Source of the DNA: Bacteroidota bacterium
Lineage (GTDB): Bacteria > Bacteroidota > Bacteroidia > Bacteroidales > CAIWKO01
Assembly (NCBI GenBank): GCA_037133915.1
Contig: JBAXND010000032.1
Location: forward strand, 1-47,623
DNA: 47,623 bases
Reading direction: 5' to 3'
In this document: piece by piece, positions 25,770-36,072 of the stretch
Layout of the letters: the number at the start of each line of letters is the position of its first letter
Numbering within the stretch: position 1 is the stretch's first letter
The notes under the pieces: model-generated
Database searches by the model: none
Told to the model about the DNA's origin: nothing
The model's input: the letters and a program-made list of their open reading frames with translations, nothing else
Made by a program: the position numbers and the translations under genes

Positions 25770-27359
25770 ATGAAAAAGCAATTACGATTTTTAATCATTC
25801 TGTGCCTCGGGCTGGTACTTTCAGGAGCCGCTCTGGACACTTACGCATGGGGTGGTGACATTACCTTACCCGTAACTGCAGGTTACAAGTACTCGAATGC
25901 ACGTATATCGGTAGCATTTGACGGAACCATTTATTATGGCAGAACTTTTTCTCTTACACCTACCGGACCTACTACAAATTGGGAAGTGCTCAGGTCAAAG
26001 GATAATGGTGTGACCTTTACTCAGGTTAGTTCGGGCGGAATTGGTGGCAGCGGTATTGTTACAGCTTTCGATATCATTTGTGCAGGAACAAATGGTGCTG
26101 ACTTCGGTCTGTTCATTGCTCGCTCATATTTAGATACGGTCAGTGCCGATGCTACATTGTATTGTGATAAAAACGATACAATTGGTTTGTACCTTGGTGG
26201 CATTGTAAGCGAAACGTTTAATTTTACAACAGTGCGGGGTTGGACAAGTCTCAGCCTTGCAACCGACTGCCGTGATAAGAACTCTGTATCCGCGCCTTAT
26301 GAAATCAGTCTGGTGGCCGGTAAGGCAAATACGAACGACTCTATTATAATCTGGACGGGTGCTGACGGTGGTACAACAATGCACAGGGCAGGTATCTACG
26401 GTACCTCCGGTTATATAAGAAACGTGAGTGCCTCCATTGGTTCAACTCTGCCCGGAACATCAACCTATGGTAGACTGGCCATTGCCTGGGATGATTATTC
26501 CGGACCTTCAATGGTATGGGGTGCCGTAAAAGTGATGTTCATGTTTCCTGATGATGGAACAGCTCCTTTTTATACCGGTCCATACCTGATTGACTCAGGA
26601 AATGAACATTATCGCAGACCCTGTGTTGTTGCTTCTCAGAACTCTGCCGGCGGAAGCGGTCCGGGAACTTCAGATATGCGTATCATGGTTGCTATGGAGT
26701 ATGATGCCAGCAATATTGTATGGGCAGCAGTTTTTGATAGTATTGTGCTGAAGTCACCCACGTATCTGTGGAGTAATATTTCTTCTGGTTCAGGCACCGG
26801 TGCAAGCTCGCAGTGCCATGGTGTATTTGATCCGGTATACGATAATTTTCTCTTTACTTATTACAACGATGATGCAAACACACTGCCTTATGTAATAAAA
26901 TCGATGGGCTCTCCTGCAACGGAAGATGCGTTTTTCTTTCAGCCAAATTACCGTGACCTCTCCACATTGAATGCCGTTCCTATGTTTCCACGTGTTGACA
27001 TGAGCGTAAGCAGGGGTATGGCTGCATTTGCATGGAACGACAGTCCTAACTCTATGTTTGATGCAGAATGGTCGACTGTTGCCGGAATAAGCACCAATAC
27101 AGGTTTGAGCGAACTAAATATTTATCCGAATCCTGCTGCAGACATTGCAAACATCAGCTTTGATGCTAACGAAGCACAGTCAATGGTGATTACAGTAATG
27201 GACCTTACAGGCAGGGTATTTATAAATGAAGAAGTTCATGTGAATCAGGGCAACAATCTGCTGCCTGTTTCCGTGAACAAACTTGCTTCAGGAAATTATA
27301 TCATTCAGCTCAAGGGTGCATCAATTAGTTCATCCCTGAAATTACTGGTGACGAAATAA
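25770..27359 (+). CDS. T9SS-secreted protein, tandem paralog 2
   Basis: This 529-aa protein is colinear with the upstream one end to end, with shared blocks (AWGGDITLPV, SNARISVAFDGTIYYGR, SVSRGMAAFAWND, a T9SS tail with IYPNPAADIANI and LKLLVTK). It has its own signal peptide (cut near DTYAWGG). No promoter element is seen before it, so it is probably co-transcribed with paralog 1; a strong terminator follows. The pair arose by tandem duplication and has diverged most in the middle loops. Confidence 0.8.
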   Translation: MKKQLRFLIILCLGLVLSGAALDTYAWGGDITLPVTAGYKYSNARISVAFDGTIYYGRTFSLTPTGPTTNWEVLRSKDNGVTFTQVSSGGIGGSGIVTAFDIICAGTNGADFGLFIARSYLDTVSADATLYCDKNDTIGLYLGGIVSETFNFTTVRGWTSLSLATDCRDKNSVSAPYEISLVAGKANTNDSIIIWTGADGGTTMHRAGIYGTSGYIRNVSASIGSTLPGTSTYGRLAIAWDDYSGPSMVWGAVKVMFMFPDDGTAPFYTGPYLIDSGNEHYRRPCVVASQNSAGGSGPGTSDMRIMVAMEYDASNIVWAAVFDSIVLKSPTYLWSNISSGSGTGASSQCHGVFDPVYDNFLFTYYNDDANTLPYVIKSMGSPATEDAFFFQPNYRDLSTLNAVPMFPRVDMSVSRGMAAFAWNDSPNSMFDAEWSTVAGISTNTGLSELNIYPNPAADIANISFDANEAQSMVITVMDLTGRVFINEEVHVNQGNNLLPVSVNKLASGNYIIQLKGASISSSLKLLVTK

Positions 27360-27390
27360 TGTAATCTGACCTCACAGAATTTATTTAATA

Positions 27391-27428
27391 GAAGAAGCTG
27401 CCTCATTAAGGGGCAGCTTCTTTTTTTT
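27391..27428 (+). terminator. Intrinsic terminator after T9SS paralog pair
   Basis: GAAGCTGCC (27394-27402) and GGCAGCTTC (27412-27420) pair perfectly around a 9-nt loop and are followed by eight T. Confidence 0.85.
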
Positions 27429-27437
27429 GACGGTTTT

Positions 27438-28619
27438 CTATTTCTTTTTTTTAACCGGCTTTTTCACATTCTTTGTCTGAATCCCGGCAAGCGAATCCTG
27501 TAAGATTTTCACATAGTCTTTTACTTCCGCAGGACTATAATCCAATGGATTTGAAAGCAGGCGGACGCGCATATAAACAGGTTCATGGTCGCTGCTGCCG
27601 AATGCTTGAGGCACAACATGTGCATCCTGTATTTTGATATTGGGTGATGTAATGAAAAAGTCAAGTGTGGTTACCGGCGTCAAACCCGGACGATAGGCTT
27701 CATACACTTCCCTGTTGGTGGGATTTTTTTTATCCACACCCCAATTCCAGCCGGGAGGAATAAAATCGGGAGGTATTTCGGTTGCGCCCTGTTTTTTATT
27801 GAAGCTGCTGTAATAATTCAGTTTGCCGAAGCCGGGCGGTGACTGGTTCCAGTCGCCTCCCATCACTACATAATTTCCTTTTCCAAATTCTTCCATGGCA
27901 AATCCGCGCACCATCCAAAGCTCGTATTGACGCATCAAATCTGCGTCTGCAAATGCCGAATTGTGAAGGTTTATTATCACGAGTTCTTTTCCATCCAATA
28001 AATTATACCGTTCAAGCATGAAACAGCGTTCGAGCATAAACAGTCGTGTCGGCCACGAATATTTCAAGGGGTAATCATAACGGGTGGCTTCAGTGGGCTG
28101 CCAGCGCGAAAGCGTCATAATGCCACCGTTCACCTGTCCCATGGGTTTAAATAGCGGAACCGGCACAAATCCCACATCATAATTCTTGCTGAAGGCTGCC
28201 GCGTGGCCCGATAGTGCCTGGGAAAACAACGACGCCTCATCCTGATAATAGGAGCGTCGTGAGTTACGGTCCACTTCCTGCAATAATAAGAAATCAACTG
28301 AATCATTGTTCGAAATAAAACTGAAAACGCCGTTTAGATACTTCTGAAATCCGGTTGCATCGGGGCGTACGCTTTTACCACCGTCATAAAAAAAATCCAT
28401 TTCTTTGCCCAACCCGCAATAACCAATATTCCAGGTAATAAATGAAAACTCATTGATGGCGATACGTGATGAAATTGAATTATTGATCAATTCAGCCTTT
28501 TCAACGGCTGCCGGTTTGTACATGCTGCAGGTACTGTAAATCAGAAATGCTGCAAAAAGTACCAATAAGCTGCCGGTTACTATAAAAAATATTTTAAGTG
28601 CCTTCTTGAAAATTTTCAT
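27438..28619 (-). CDS. Membrane-anchored endonuclease/exonuclease/phosphatase-family protein
   Basis: This 393-aa protein has an N-terminal transmembrane helix (~10-30), so the catalytic domain faces the periplasm. EEP-fold motifs are present: ITWNIGYCGLG, LLLQEVDRNSRR (metal-binding Glu), VVMGGDWNQSP (Asp-x-Asn) and GSSDHEPVYMRVRL (Ser-Asp-His). The C-terminus is very Lys-rich (VKKPVKKKK). The substrate could be a phosphodiester lipid, a nucleic acid or an inositol phosphate; sequence does not decide. It is convergent with the T9SS pair. Confidence 0.85.
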   Translation of the reverse strand: MKIFKKALKIFFIVTGSLLVLFAAFLIYSTCSMYKPAAVEKAELINNSISSRIAINEFSFITWNIGYCGLGKEMDFFYDGGKSVRPDATGFQKYLNGVFSFISNNDSVDFLLLQEVDRNSRRSYYQDEASLFSQALSGHAAAFSKNYDVGFVPVPLFKPMGQVNGGIMTLSRWQPTEATRYDYPLKYSWPTRLFMLERCFMLERYNLLDGKELVIINLHNSAFADADLMRQYELWMVRGFAMEEFGKGNYVVMGGDWNQSPPGFGKLNYYSSFNKKQGATEIPPDFIPPGWNWGVDKKNPTNREVYEAYRPGLTPVTTLDFFITSPNIKIQDAHVVPQAFGSSDHEPVYMRVRLLSNPLDYSPAEVKDYVKILQDSLAGIQTKNVKKPVKKKK

Positions 28620-28648
28620 GGATGAATGGTTTGGAGTATTCTTGTTAA

Positions 28649-28656
28649 CAAAAATA
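28649..28656 (-). promoter_or_regulatory. -7 promoter element for the EEP-family gene
   Basis: The minus strand reads TATTTTTG, matching TAnnTTTG, 30 nt before the ATG at 28619. Confidence 0.45.
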
Positions 28657-28814
28657 TAAAAATATGCTCATGTCCGACCACTCTATGCGGGATTTATCAT
28701 ATTTTCCACATATAATACCCATAACCTTTGTAAAAATAATTATGCGAAAGTATTTATGACGATTATTTTTTTAATTTTACCTGATTCAAAAACAACAACC
28801 TAAACTACCTCAAT

Positions 28815-31800
28815 ATGGATAAAAAGCGCGTTCTCCTTTCTGCAGCAATTGGAGTATTTATTATTGTGTCTATTATTCTGATTGTGAAAATCAGATCGCA
28901 TGCCGTTATAAAAGTGAATCCGGCATTCAAAGAATATGTGTCGGCATTTACGTCAGGCATTGTTTCAACAGAAGCTACCATAAAGGTACGCCTTGCCAAT
29001 GATTTTGCCGATTCATCGATGTTTGAAAAACCGGTTAAAGAAGAGCTGTTCGATTTTTCTCCTTCTATTGCCGGTAAGGCATACTGGATTGACACGCGCA
29101 CTGTGGAATTCAGACCGGATGAAAAACTTCCGGTTAAGCAGCTTTTTACAGCTAAGTTTTATTTATCCAAACTCATTAATGTACCGGATAGTCTGAAAAC
29201 TCTGATGTTTCAATTTCAGACAGCACAGCAGGCATTTGAGGTGAGTGTGAAGAATCATAAAGCCTATGATAAAAAAAATCTGACATGGGAAAAAGTCAAC
29301 GGTTCACTTGTTACCGCCGACGCTGCCGACCCAACAGATGTTGCCAAACTGCTTGCCGCAAGTCAGGATGGACGGACACTTAAAATTACCGTTACGGCAC
29401 AAAGCGACCGTAAGAAATTTGATTTTGTGATTGACAGTGTGAAACGCGGCGAGAGCGCGAGCAGTGTAACACTTACGTGGAACGGTAAACCCATTGATGC
29501 CGAAACGAAAGGTTCACTCAAGGTGGAGATTCCGTCAATCAATGATTTCACGTTTACCGGTGTACAGGTAATGCAGAATCCCGAACAATATGTGTTGCTG
29601 CAGTTCTCGGATCCACTGCTGGAAGACCAGGACTTAAACGGTATTGTAAAACTGGGTACCATCGCCGACCTTAAGTTTATTATTGAAGATAATGAAATCA
29701 GGGTATATGCACCAACGGAGCAAACAGGAATACATGAGCTGATTATTGAACCTTCAGTTGCTAATGCAGCAGGTAAAAAGTTGAATAAACAGGTTAAAGA
29801 CTCCGTTACGTTTGAAGATATTAAACCGGATATCCGTCTTGTAGGTAACGGCGTTATTTTGCCCAGCACCAACGGATTGATTTTCCCCTTCGAGGCGGTT
29901 AACCTGAAAGCTGTTGATGTAAAAATATTCAAGATTTATGAAAATAATGTTGCCCAGTACCTTCAGGTAAACGACCTGAACGGCGACCGCGAATTGAGCC
30001 GCGTGGGTAAGATTGTTCTGAAGAAAACCGTTCAACTGCAAACGGCTACCAATTCAGTGGTTAATTATGCAAAATGGAACCGCTTCTCCCTCGATTTGGC
30101 GGACCTTATAAAAGCAGAGCCGGGTGCTATCTACCGCGTAACACTGAGCCTGAAAAAAGATTATGCATATTATTCATGCGACGGAAGTGATGCAACAGAA
30201 GCCGGTCCTGACGAAAATATGATTCCGGCATGGAACGATACCGAAGAAAATGAACCTACCGACTGGTTCTATTACAATGACTATTACTACGATTATGATT
30301 ATGAATATTATGATTACGACTGGTATGAACGCGATAATCCCTGCGATGAATCATACTACAGAAGTAAAACCGTGAGCCGCAATGTGCTTGCCACCGATAT
30401 TGGGATGATAGCCAAAGTAGGAACGGGCGGCGACCTGAATATCTATGCGGTGAATCTGGTGAACGCACTTCCGATGAGCGGTGTTTCAATTGAAATTCTC
30501 GATTATCAGAATCAGCTTTTGTACAAAGGCTCAACCGATAATGCCGGTCAGGCCAACTTTGCACTTAAAAAAGTTCCGTATCTGGTTGTGGCGAAAAAAG
30601 GCGACCAGCGGTCATATTTGAAACTCACCGGTGGTTCGGCACTTTCACTGAGTATGTTTGATGTTTCGGGAGAGGCTGTTCGCAAAGGACTGAAAGGCTT
30701 TCTTTACGGCGAGCGCGGTGTGTGGCGTCCGGGTGATTCCATATACCTTACCTTTATTCTGGAAGATAAGCTTGATAAGCTGCCGCCCGATGTTCCCGTG
30801 ATATTTGAACTGAGCAATCCTGCCGGACAAAAAGTGGTTCACATGGTGAAATCGGCTTCGGTAAACGGCTTCTATGATTTCCGTACCGCAACAGACGCTT
30901 CAGCGCCTACCGGTTACTGGACTGCCGAAGTTAAAGTGGGCGGTTCGAGCTTCACAAAAACAGTTAGGATAGAAACCATCAAACCCAACCGTTTGAAGAT
31001 AAAACTTGATTTTGGCGGTGATAAAATTACAGCAGGCTCATTGCAAAAAGGAATACTGGAAGCCAAGTGGCTGCATGGCGCTATTGCACGCAACCTCAAA
31101 GCCGATGTTACCATGACGCTAAACCGTTCATCCACCGCATTTGATAAGTATAAAGGCTATGAATTTGACGATCCTTCAAAACGGTTTTTCTCTGAAACCT
31201 ATACGGTATTCACAGGCAATCTTGATGCAAATGGAGTTGCTTCCGTTGATCCGAATATCAGCCTGAATACCACGGCACCGGGCGTTTTACGCGCAAGCTT
31301 TGAAACACGCGTATTTGAGCAGGGCGGCGAATTTTCTATCGACCGCATCTCGGTTCCCTATTATCCGTATGCAACCTATGTAGGGATAAAAGAACCCGAA
31401 GGACAACAATACACCGGCATACTGCTTACAGGTCAGAACCACGTATTCAATATTGTGAATCTCGATGTAAACGGTAAGCTTCAGCAATCTAAAAAACTGA
31501 AAGTTGATATCTTTAAAGTAAAATGGCGCTGGTGGTGGGATAACACCGGCGACGACCTTGCCGACTACATGCGCGGTACTTACAACGAACCGTATATGTC
31601 GAAAGAAATCATCACTAACGGAGGTAAAGCGAGTTTGCAGATGAATATTCCGGATGCCGACTGGGGACGTTACTTTATCCGGGTAACCGATCCTGAAAGT
31701 AATCATACTACCGGCGTAATTTGCTACTTTGACTGGGATAACTGGGCAAGCCGCAACAGCGACGACCGCGAAGCGGCATCCATGCTGGTGTTTTCATCCG

Positions 31801-34424
31801 ACAAGGATAAATACAAAGTGGGCGATGAAGTAAAACTCACCATTCCATCGACCGGTGGTGCCCGCGCACTTATAACCATTGAGTCCGGAACCAAGGTGCT
31901 TCAGTCATTCTGGACCGATACCGATCCGGGGCAAACCATTTTCTCCTTTAAAGTAACAGAAGAAATGGCACCCAATGTGTATGCCAACGTTACACTGATA
32001 CAGCCCCACGGACAAACAGCCAACGATCTGCCGTTGCGCCTGTATGGTGTAATACCTATTTTTATTGATGATCCGAACACGCATCTGAGACCTGTGATTA
32101 CAATGGCAGATGTGTTGAAACCTGAAGAAAATGCCAGCATCAGCATCAGGGAAGAAACCGGAAAAGCGATGACTTACACTGTGGCCGTTGTTGACGAAGG
32201 CTTGCTCGACCTTACCAATTTCAAAACACCCGACCCGTGGGAATATTTTTATTCGCGTGAAGCGCTCGGCGTTAAAACATGGGATCTTTATGATCAGGTA
32301 ATGGGCGCTTACGGCGGACAACTTGAGCGTATCCTGAGTTTAGGCGGGGGCGATGAAGGAAAGGCTGGCGCCGGGAAAAACCGGGCGAACCGTTTCAAAC
32401 CCATGGTGAAGTATTTTGGTCCGTTTGCATTACCCAAAGGTTCATCACACACCTACACCTTTAAAATGCCACAGTATATCGGCAGTGTAAGGGTAATGGT
32501 AATTGCAGGTCAGGACAAAGCCTATGGTTGTGCCGAGAAAACGGTTGCCGTGCGCAAACCGCTGATGCTGCTGGCAACACTGCCGCGCGTGGTGGGTCCG
32601 GGCGAAACGGTTACCTTGCCGGTGAGTGTATTCGCAATGGAAAAGAAAATCAAAAATGTGAGCGTGAAGGTTACTACCAACGACATGTTCACTGTACTTG
32701 ATAAAAGCATGAAGTCAATTACCTTTAATGAAATTGGCGATGAGTTAGTGAGCTTTAATTTGAAAGTTAAAGACAATACAGGCATCGGCAAAGTAAAGGT
32801 GATGGCGAATTGCGGCGGTGAATACGCGTATTACGAAATGGAAATCGACGTGCGTAACCCCAACCCCGAAGTCTCCGATTTTGTAGAAACGATGATCAAA
32901 CCGGGCGATACCTGGAATCCCGATTATACACCGTTGGGAATTAAAGGAACGAACAAAGGAACGATTGAGATTTCTTCCATTCCGCCTATTGGTCTTGAGA
33001 AACGTTTGAAATATTTGCTCACGTATCCGTATGGATGCATCGAGCAAACCACATCATCGGCATTTCCGCAATTATATCTGAGCGATGTATTGGAGCTGGA
33101 TGCGAAATTCAAAGCCAGAATAGAAACCAATATCAAAGCTGCGATTTCAAGAATTGCTTCTTTTCAGGCATCGTCAGGCGGATTCTCATACTGGCCGGGG
33201 TCAGGAACAGCCGATGGCTGGGGCTCTACCTATGCCGGACATTTCCTGCTCGAAGCCAAAGAAAAAGGCTATACCGTATCTCCAACCATGCTGAAGAACT
33301 GGGCAAAATACCAGAAGAAAATGGCATTGGCATGGAGCACAACCCTGCGCGATTATTATTATTTCTCTGACCTCGATCAGGCTTACAGGCTTTATACACT
33401 GGCTTTGGCAAAACAGCCTGAGCTTGGCGCGATGAACCTGCTGCGCGAGCAGAAAAATCTTTCCGTTCAGGCTAAATGGAGACTTGCAGCAGCATATCAG
33501 CTTGCCGGGCAGGCAGAAGTGGCCAAGCAGATTGCCAACAGCGCCACCATGATTATACAGCCGTACCGCGAAATGTATTATACATATGGCTCCGATGACC
33601 GCGACCGTGCTATGATTATTGAAGCACTCAGCCTGATGAATATGCGTATGAAAGCCGCTCCGCTGGTTAAATTACTGTCGGAACGTATGAGCCGCAACGA
33701 ATGGATGAGTACGCAGACAACAGCCTACTGCCTGATTGCCATCTGTAAATTTGCTAATGGCAATGCTGCCGTCGGCGGTATGGACTTCAACTGTTCCATC
33801 AACGGCGGTTCGGGCGTTAACAAGAAGTCAACCAAGTCTGTTGCTACCATTGATATGAACCTTAAAGGCTCTGATGCCAAAGGCAAGGTGAAGATTAAGA
33901 ATAATGGCAAGGGTTTGTTGTATGCTCGAATTGTATTATCGGGTGTGCCTGCAGCCGGTCAGGAAAAGGCTTCTGAGAGCAACCTGAAAATTGAAGTGAT
34001 GTACACCGATCTACAGGGTAAAAAGATTGACCCTTCAAAACTTGAGCAGGGCACTGATCTTATTGCCGAGGTTACCATCACCAATCCGGGTCTGATGGGT
34101 TATTACAACAATATGGTGCTGAATGAAATCTTCCCCTCGGGTTGGGAAATTCACAATACTCGCATGGATAATTCCTCCGGACGTATCACCATGTCGCCCT
34201 ACAGCTACCAGGATTTCCGCGACGACCGCGTATACACCTTCTTCGATATTGCCGCCAATACCAAACGTACGTATAAGGTATTGCTGAACGCCAGTTACCT
34301 AGGTACGTTCTATCTGCCGGCAGTAAGCAGTGAAGCGATGTATAACAACAGCATTGCGGCCCGCACAACAGGCAAATGGGTGGAGGTTGTACCTTATACC
34401 GATAAATCTACTGCGAAGAAATAG
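28815..34424 (+). CDS. Bacterial alpha-2-macroglobulin-family protein
   Basis: This 1869-aa protein has a single N-terminal transmembrane anchor (~8-25) and no lipobox. MG-type beta domains fill the first ~1000 residues, including the MG2-region GERGVWRPGDSIYLTFILED (~635-655). The ANA-type region (AVVDEGLLDLTNF, ~1120) and the thioester motif YGCIEQTTSS (Cys1408) are followed by an alpha-helical TED (ASSGGFSYWPGSG) and a C-terminal MG domain. Family knowledge: the thioester traps attacking proteases in the periplasm. A Tyr/Asp-rich insert at ~483-507 is unusual. There is no neighbouring pbpC, the common partner in Proteobacteria. Confidence 0.93.
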   Translation: MDKKRVLLSAAIGVFIIVSIILIVKIRSHAVIKVNPAFKEYVSAFTSGIVSTEATIKVRLANDFADSSMFEKPVKEELFDFSPSIAGKAYWIDTRTVEFRPDEKLPVKQLFTAKFYLSKLINVPDSLKTLMFQFQTAQQAFEVSVKNHKAYDKKNLTWEKVNGSLVTADAADPTDVAKLLAASQDGRTLKITVTAQSDRKKFDFVIDSVKRGESASSVTLTWNGKPIDAETKGSLKVEIPSINDFTFTGVQVMQNPEQYVLLQFSDPLLEDQDLNGIVKLGTIADLKFIIEDNEIRVYAPTEQTGIHELIIEPSVANAAGKKLNKQVKDSVTFEDIKPDIRLVGNGVILPSTNGLIFPFEAVNLKAVDVKIFKIYENNVAQYLQVNDLNGDRELSRVGKIVLKKTVQLQTATNSVVNYAKWNRFSLDLADLIKAEPGAIYRVTLSLKKDYAYYSCDGSDATEAGPDENMIPAWNDTEENEPTDWFYYNDYYYDYDYEYYDYDWYERDNPCDESYYRSKTVSRNVLATDIGMIAKVGTGGDLNIYAVNLVNALPMSGVSIEILDYQNQLLYKGSTDNAGQANFALKKVPYLVVAKKGDQRSYLKLTGGSALSLSMFDVSGEAVRKGLKGFLYGERGVWRPGDSIYLTFILEDKLDKLPPDVPVIFELSNPAGQKVVHMVKSASVNGFYDFRTATDASAPTGYWTAEVKVGGSSFTKTVRIETIKPNRLKIKLDFGGDKITAGSLQKGILEAKWLHGAIARNLKADVTMTLNRSSTAFDKYKGYEFDDPSKRFFSETYTVFTGNLDANGVASVDPNISLNTTAPGVLRASFETRVFEQGGEFSIDRISVPYYPYATYVGIKEPEGQQYTGILLTGQNHVFNIVNLDVNGKLQQSKKLKVDIFKVKWRWWWDNTGDDLADYMRGTYNEPYMSKEIITNGGKASLQMNIPDADWGRYFIRVTDPESNHTTGVICYFDWDNWASRNSDDREAASMLVFSSDKDKYKVGDEVKLTIPSTGGARALITIESGTKVLQSFWTDTDPGQTIFSFKVTEEMAPNVYANVTLIQPHGQTANDLPLRLYGVIPIFIDDPNTHLRPVITMADVLKPEENASISIREETGKAMTYTVAVVDEGLLDLTNFKTPDPWEYFYSREALGVKTWDLYDQVMGAYGGQLERILSLGGGDEGKAGAGKNRANRFKPMVKYFGPFALPKGSSHTYTFKMPQYIGSVRVMVIAGQDKAYGCAEKTVAVRKPLMLLATLPRVVGPGETVTLPVSVFAMEKKIKNVSVKVTTNDMFTVLDKSMKSITFNEIGDELVSFNLKVKDNTGIGKVKVMANCGGEYAYYEMEIDVRNPNPEVSDFVETMIKPGDTWNPDYTPLGIKGTNKGTIEISSIPPIGLEKRLKYLLTYPYGCIEQTTSSAFPQLYLSDVLELDAKFKARIETNIKAAISRIASFQASSGGFSYWPGSGTADGWGSTYAGHFLLEAKEKGYTVSPTMLKNWAKYQKKMALAWSTTLRDYYYFSDLDQAYRLYTLALAKQPELGAMNLLREQKNLSVQAKWRLAAAYQLAGQAEVAKQIANSATMIIQPYREMYYTYGSDDRDRAMIIEALSLMNMRMKAAPLVKLLSERMSRNEWMSTQTTAYCLIAICKFANGNAAVGGMDFNCSINGGSGVNKKSTKSVATIDMNLKGSDAKGKVKIKNNGKGLLYARIVLSGVPAAGQEKASESNLKIEVMYTDLQGKKIDPSKLEQGTDLIAEVTITNPGLMGYYNNMVLNEIFPSGWEIHNTRMDNSSGRITMSPYSYQDFRDDRVYTFFDIAANTKRTYKVLLNASYLGTFYLPAVSSEAMYNNSIAARTTGKWVEVVPYTDKSTAKK

Positions 34425-34450
34425 CAGCAGTATTTCTTCTTACAACCAGC

Positions 34451-34493
34451 ATGCCCTGTCAGGTTCTTCACCGATCCTGACAGGGCATTTTTT
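34451..34493 (+). terminator. Intrinsic terminator after alpha-2-macroglobulin gene
   Basis: ATGCCCTGTCAGG (34451-34463) and CCTGACAGGGCAT (34476-34488) form a perfect 13-bp stem with a 12-nt loop and a T-tract. Confidence 0.9.
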
Positions 34494-34592
34494 GTTATAG
34501 TATTTTCATATCAGGCACTATACATTTATGTTTTCGTTATAGTCTGTCTTCTGATATTCCGTATTAATATATGTTTATCGTTCATAGTGCAT

Positions 34593-35921
34593 TCACTCTG
34601 CAATATTCTTCCACAGCGCTTTCACAGGGTTGAAGAAACGCTCAATCAGGCGGAGATTGTCGGTAATGATGTCCGCGCTGCCTTCCATTTGCTGACCGAA
34701 GGGGAGTTCGCGCTTGTAGTTTGTTTTGAGGCCATCAGGGAAGATTATTTCAACAGTATATAGTTTCTGGTTGGGGACAAGCGAAAGTGTGCCCACGAGG
34801 CCTGAAACCATGCCGTATTCCATATAGGGGTAGTTGTCTATCTTTACGTTTACCTTTTGTCCTTCCCGGACCTTCCCGGCACCGGCTGCCGGAAGTTCTG
34901 TTTTGCCAATGATTTTCGCACTGCCTGCCGGAACAATTGTAAATGCCACCTCACCCGGCTTGATGTCCTGATTGGCGGACCAGTATTTTGTAAATGTGAT
35001 TTTGCCGTCAATGGGTGATTTCAATATATAAGTCTGGTACCAGGTGCTGACTTGATTCAGCAGTATTTCATAATTGTCGGAGATATCGTTTACCATCTTT
35101 GTCTTTTGTTCCTGATACTGCTGTTCGAGTTCAAGAATGTTTTGCTCTATCTGCAGCACGCTGATGCGGGCATTGTCGACACTGCCCCTGGCACTCATCC
35201 ATGAATATCGGTTTTGCAGCAATCCTCCTTTTGATTTCTCCAGTTCCGCTGCCGGGATGGCTTTTCCTGCAAACAGCAGGGAATCGCGCGCATACTGGCT
35301 TTTTGCAAGTTCCAGCTGCTGCAAGATGATATTCGACTGACTCATGAGCCTGGACTGAAGCTCACGGTATTTGCCCGACTGCGCCCGGAGTGCATTAATC
35401 TTTTTATGGTTGAAGTCGGTGATGATATAGAGTTTATAATCGTTCAGCGATTTGACGAAATTGGCGTATGGCTGCTGCAGCTCGCCAAGTATATACGTGC
35501 TGTTGGTTTCTATGCTGTCGATATCGGTTGAAGCTGCAAGACCGGTGTTTGATTTTTTAAGGAATGACAGGGCTTTAAGCAAACTGTCGAGACGGAACAC
35601 GTCGTTGTAGTTTGCGGGATTCTCTATGATGGCAATAATTTCCCCTGCTTTCACCTCCTGACGGTCCTTTACATACAACTGACTGATTTTGCCGCCGGAT
35701 TTAGGAACTAAATTGACGGGGATGTTTTCGGTGGTGATCACAATATGCGTGCTGATGATATCAGGATAGCGAATGAAATAGCTGCAAACCAAGATCAAGA
35801 CAATAACAATTAGTATCGTCATGATGCCCCAGCGTACTACCCAACGCGGCTTACGGGTGAGGATTTCATCAACCTCCTCACTGCGGATATTAATCAGTTC
35901 TTTGCTGTTTTCGGGATTCAT
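34593..35921 (-). CDS. HlyD-family adaptor of the RiPP exporter
   Basis: I chose the ATG at 35921 (MNPENSKELINIRSEEVDEIL, 442 aa) over a TTG five codons upstream. A short cytosolic tail, one transmembrane helix (~35-57), a lipoyl half-motif (LYVKDRQEVKAGEIIAIIEN), a long coiled coil (~110-280), the second lipoyl half (YILKSPIDGKITFTKYWSANQ) and a beta-barrel domain follow. It is the periplasmic adaptor type that works with peptidase-containing ABC exporters, as encoded just upstream. It is the last gene of the minus-strand cluster; no terminator was seen after it. Confidence 0.92.
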   Translation of the reverse strand: MNPENSKELINIRSEEVDEILTRKPRWVVRWGIMTILIVIVLILVCSYFIRYPDIISTHIVITTENIPVNLVPKSGGKISQLYVKDRQEVKAGEIIAIIENPANYNDVFRLDSLLKALSFLKKSNTGLAASTDIDSIETNSTYILGELQQPYANFVKSLNDYKLYIITDFNHKKINALRAQSGKYRELQSRLMSQSNIILQQLELAKSQYARDSLLFAGKAIPAAELEKSKGGLLQNRYSWMSARGSVDNARISVLQIEQNILELEQQYQEQKTKMVNDISDNYEILLNQVSTWYQTYILKSPIDGKITFTKYWSANQDIKPGEVAFTIVPAGSAKIIGKTELPAAGAGKVREGQKVNVKIDNYPYMEYGMVSGLVGTLSLVPNQKLYTVEIIFPDGLKTNYKRELPFGQQMEGSADIITDNLRLIERFFNPVKALWKNIAE

Positions 35922-36002
35922 TTTTTTAAAAGTCAAAAGTCTGTAAAGTCTATAAAGTCAAAAGTTTGAAAGTTCATAAAGCAAATGTCCGGAAATGTAT
36001 TA

Positions 36003-36069
36003 TTTTTTTCATTTTTTCACATTTTCATTTTTTCATTTTTTCATCTTTTCATTTTTTCATCTTTTCATT
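36003..36069. repeat. TTTTCATYTT 10-bp tandem repeat, downstream of exporter gene
   Basis: About six imperfect copies of a 10-bp T-rich unit (TTTTCATTTT or TTTTCATCTT) lie between the HlyD and ABC genes. Bases 36014-36036 have an exact 23-bp inverted match at 38289-38311. Beside it (35926-35985) are loose AAAGTC/AAAAGT repeats. Confidence 0.7.
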
Positions 36070-36072
36070 CAT

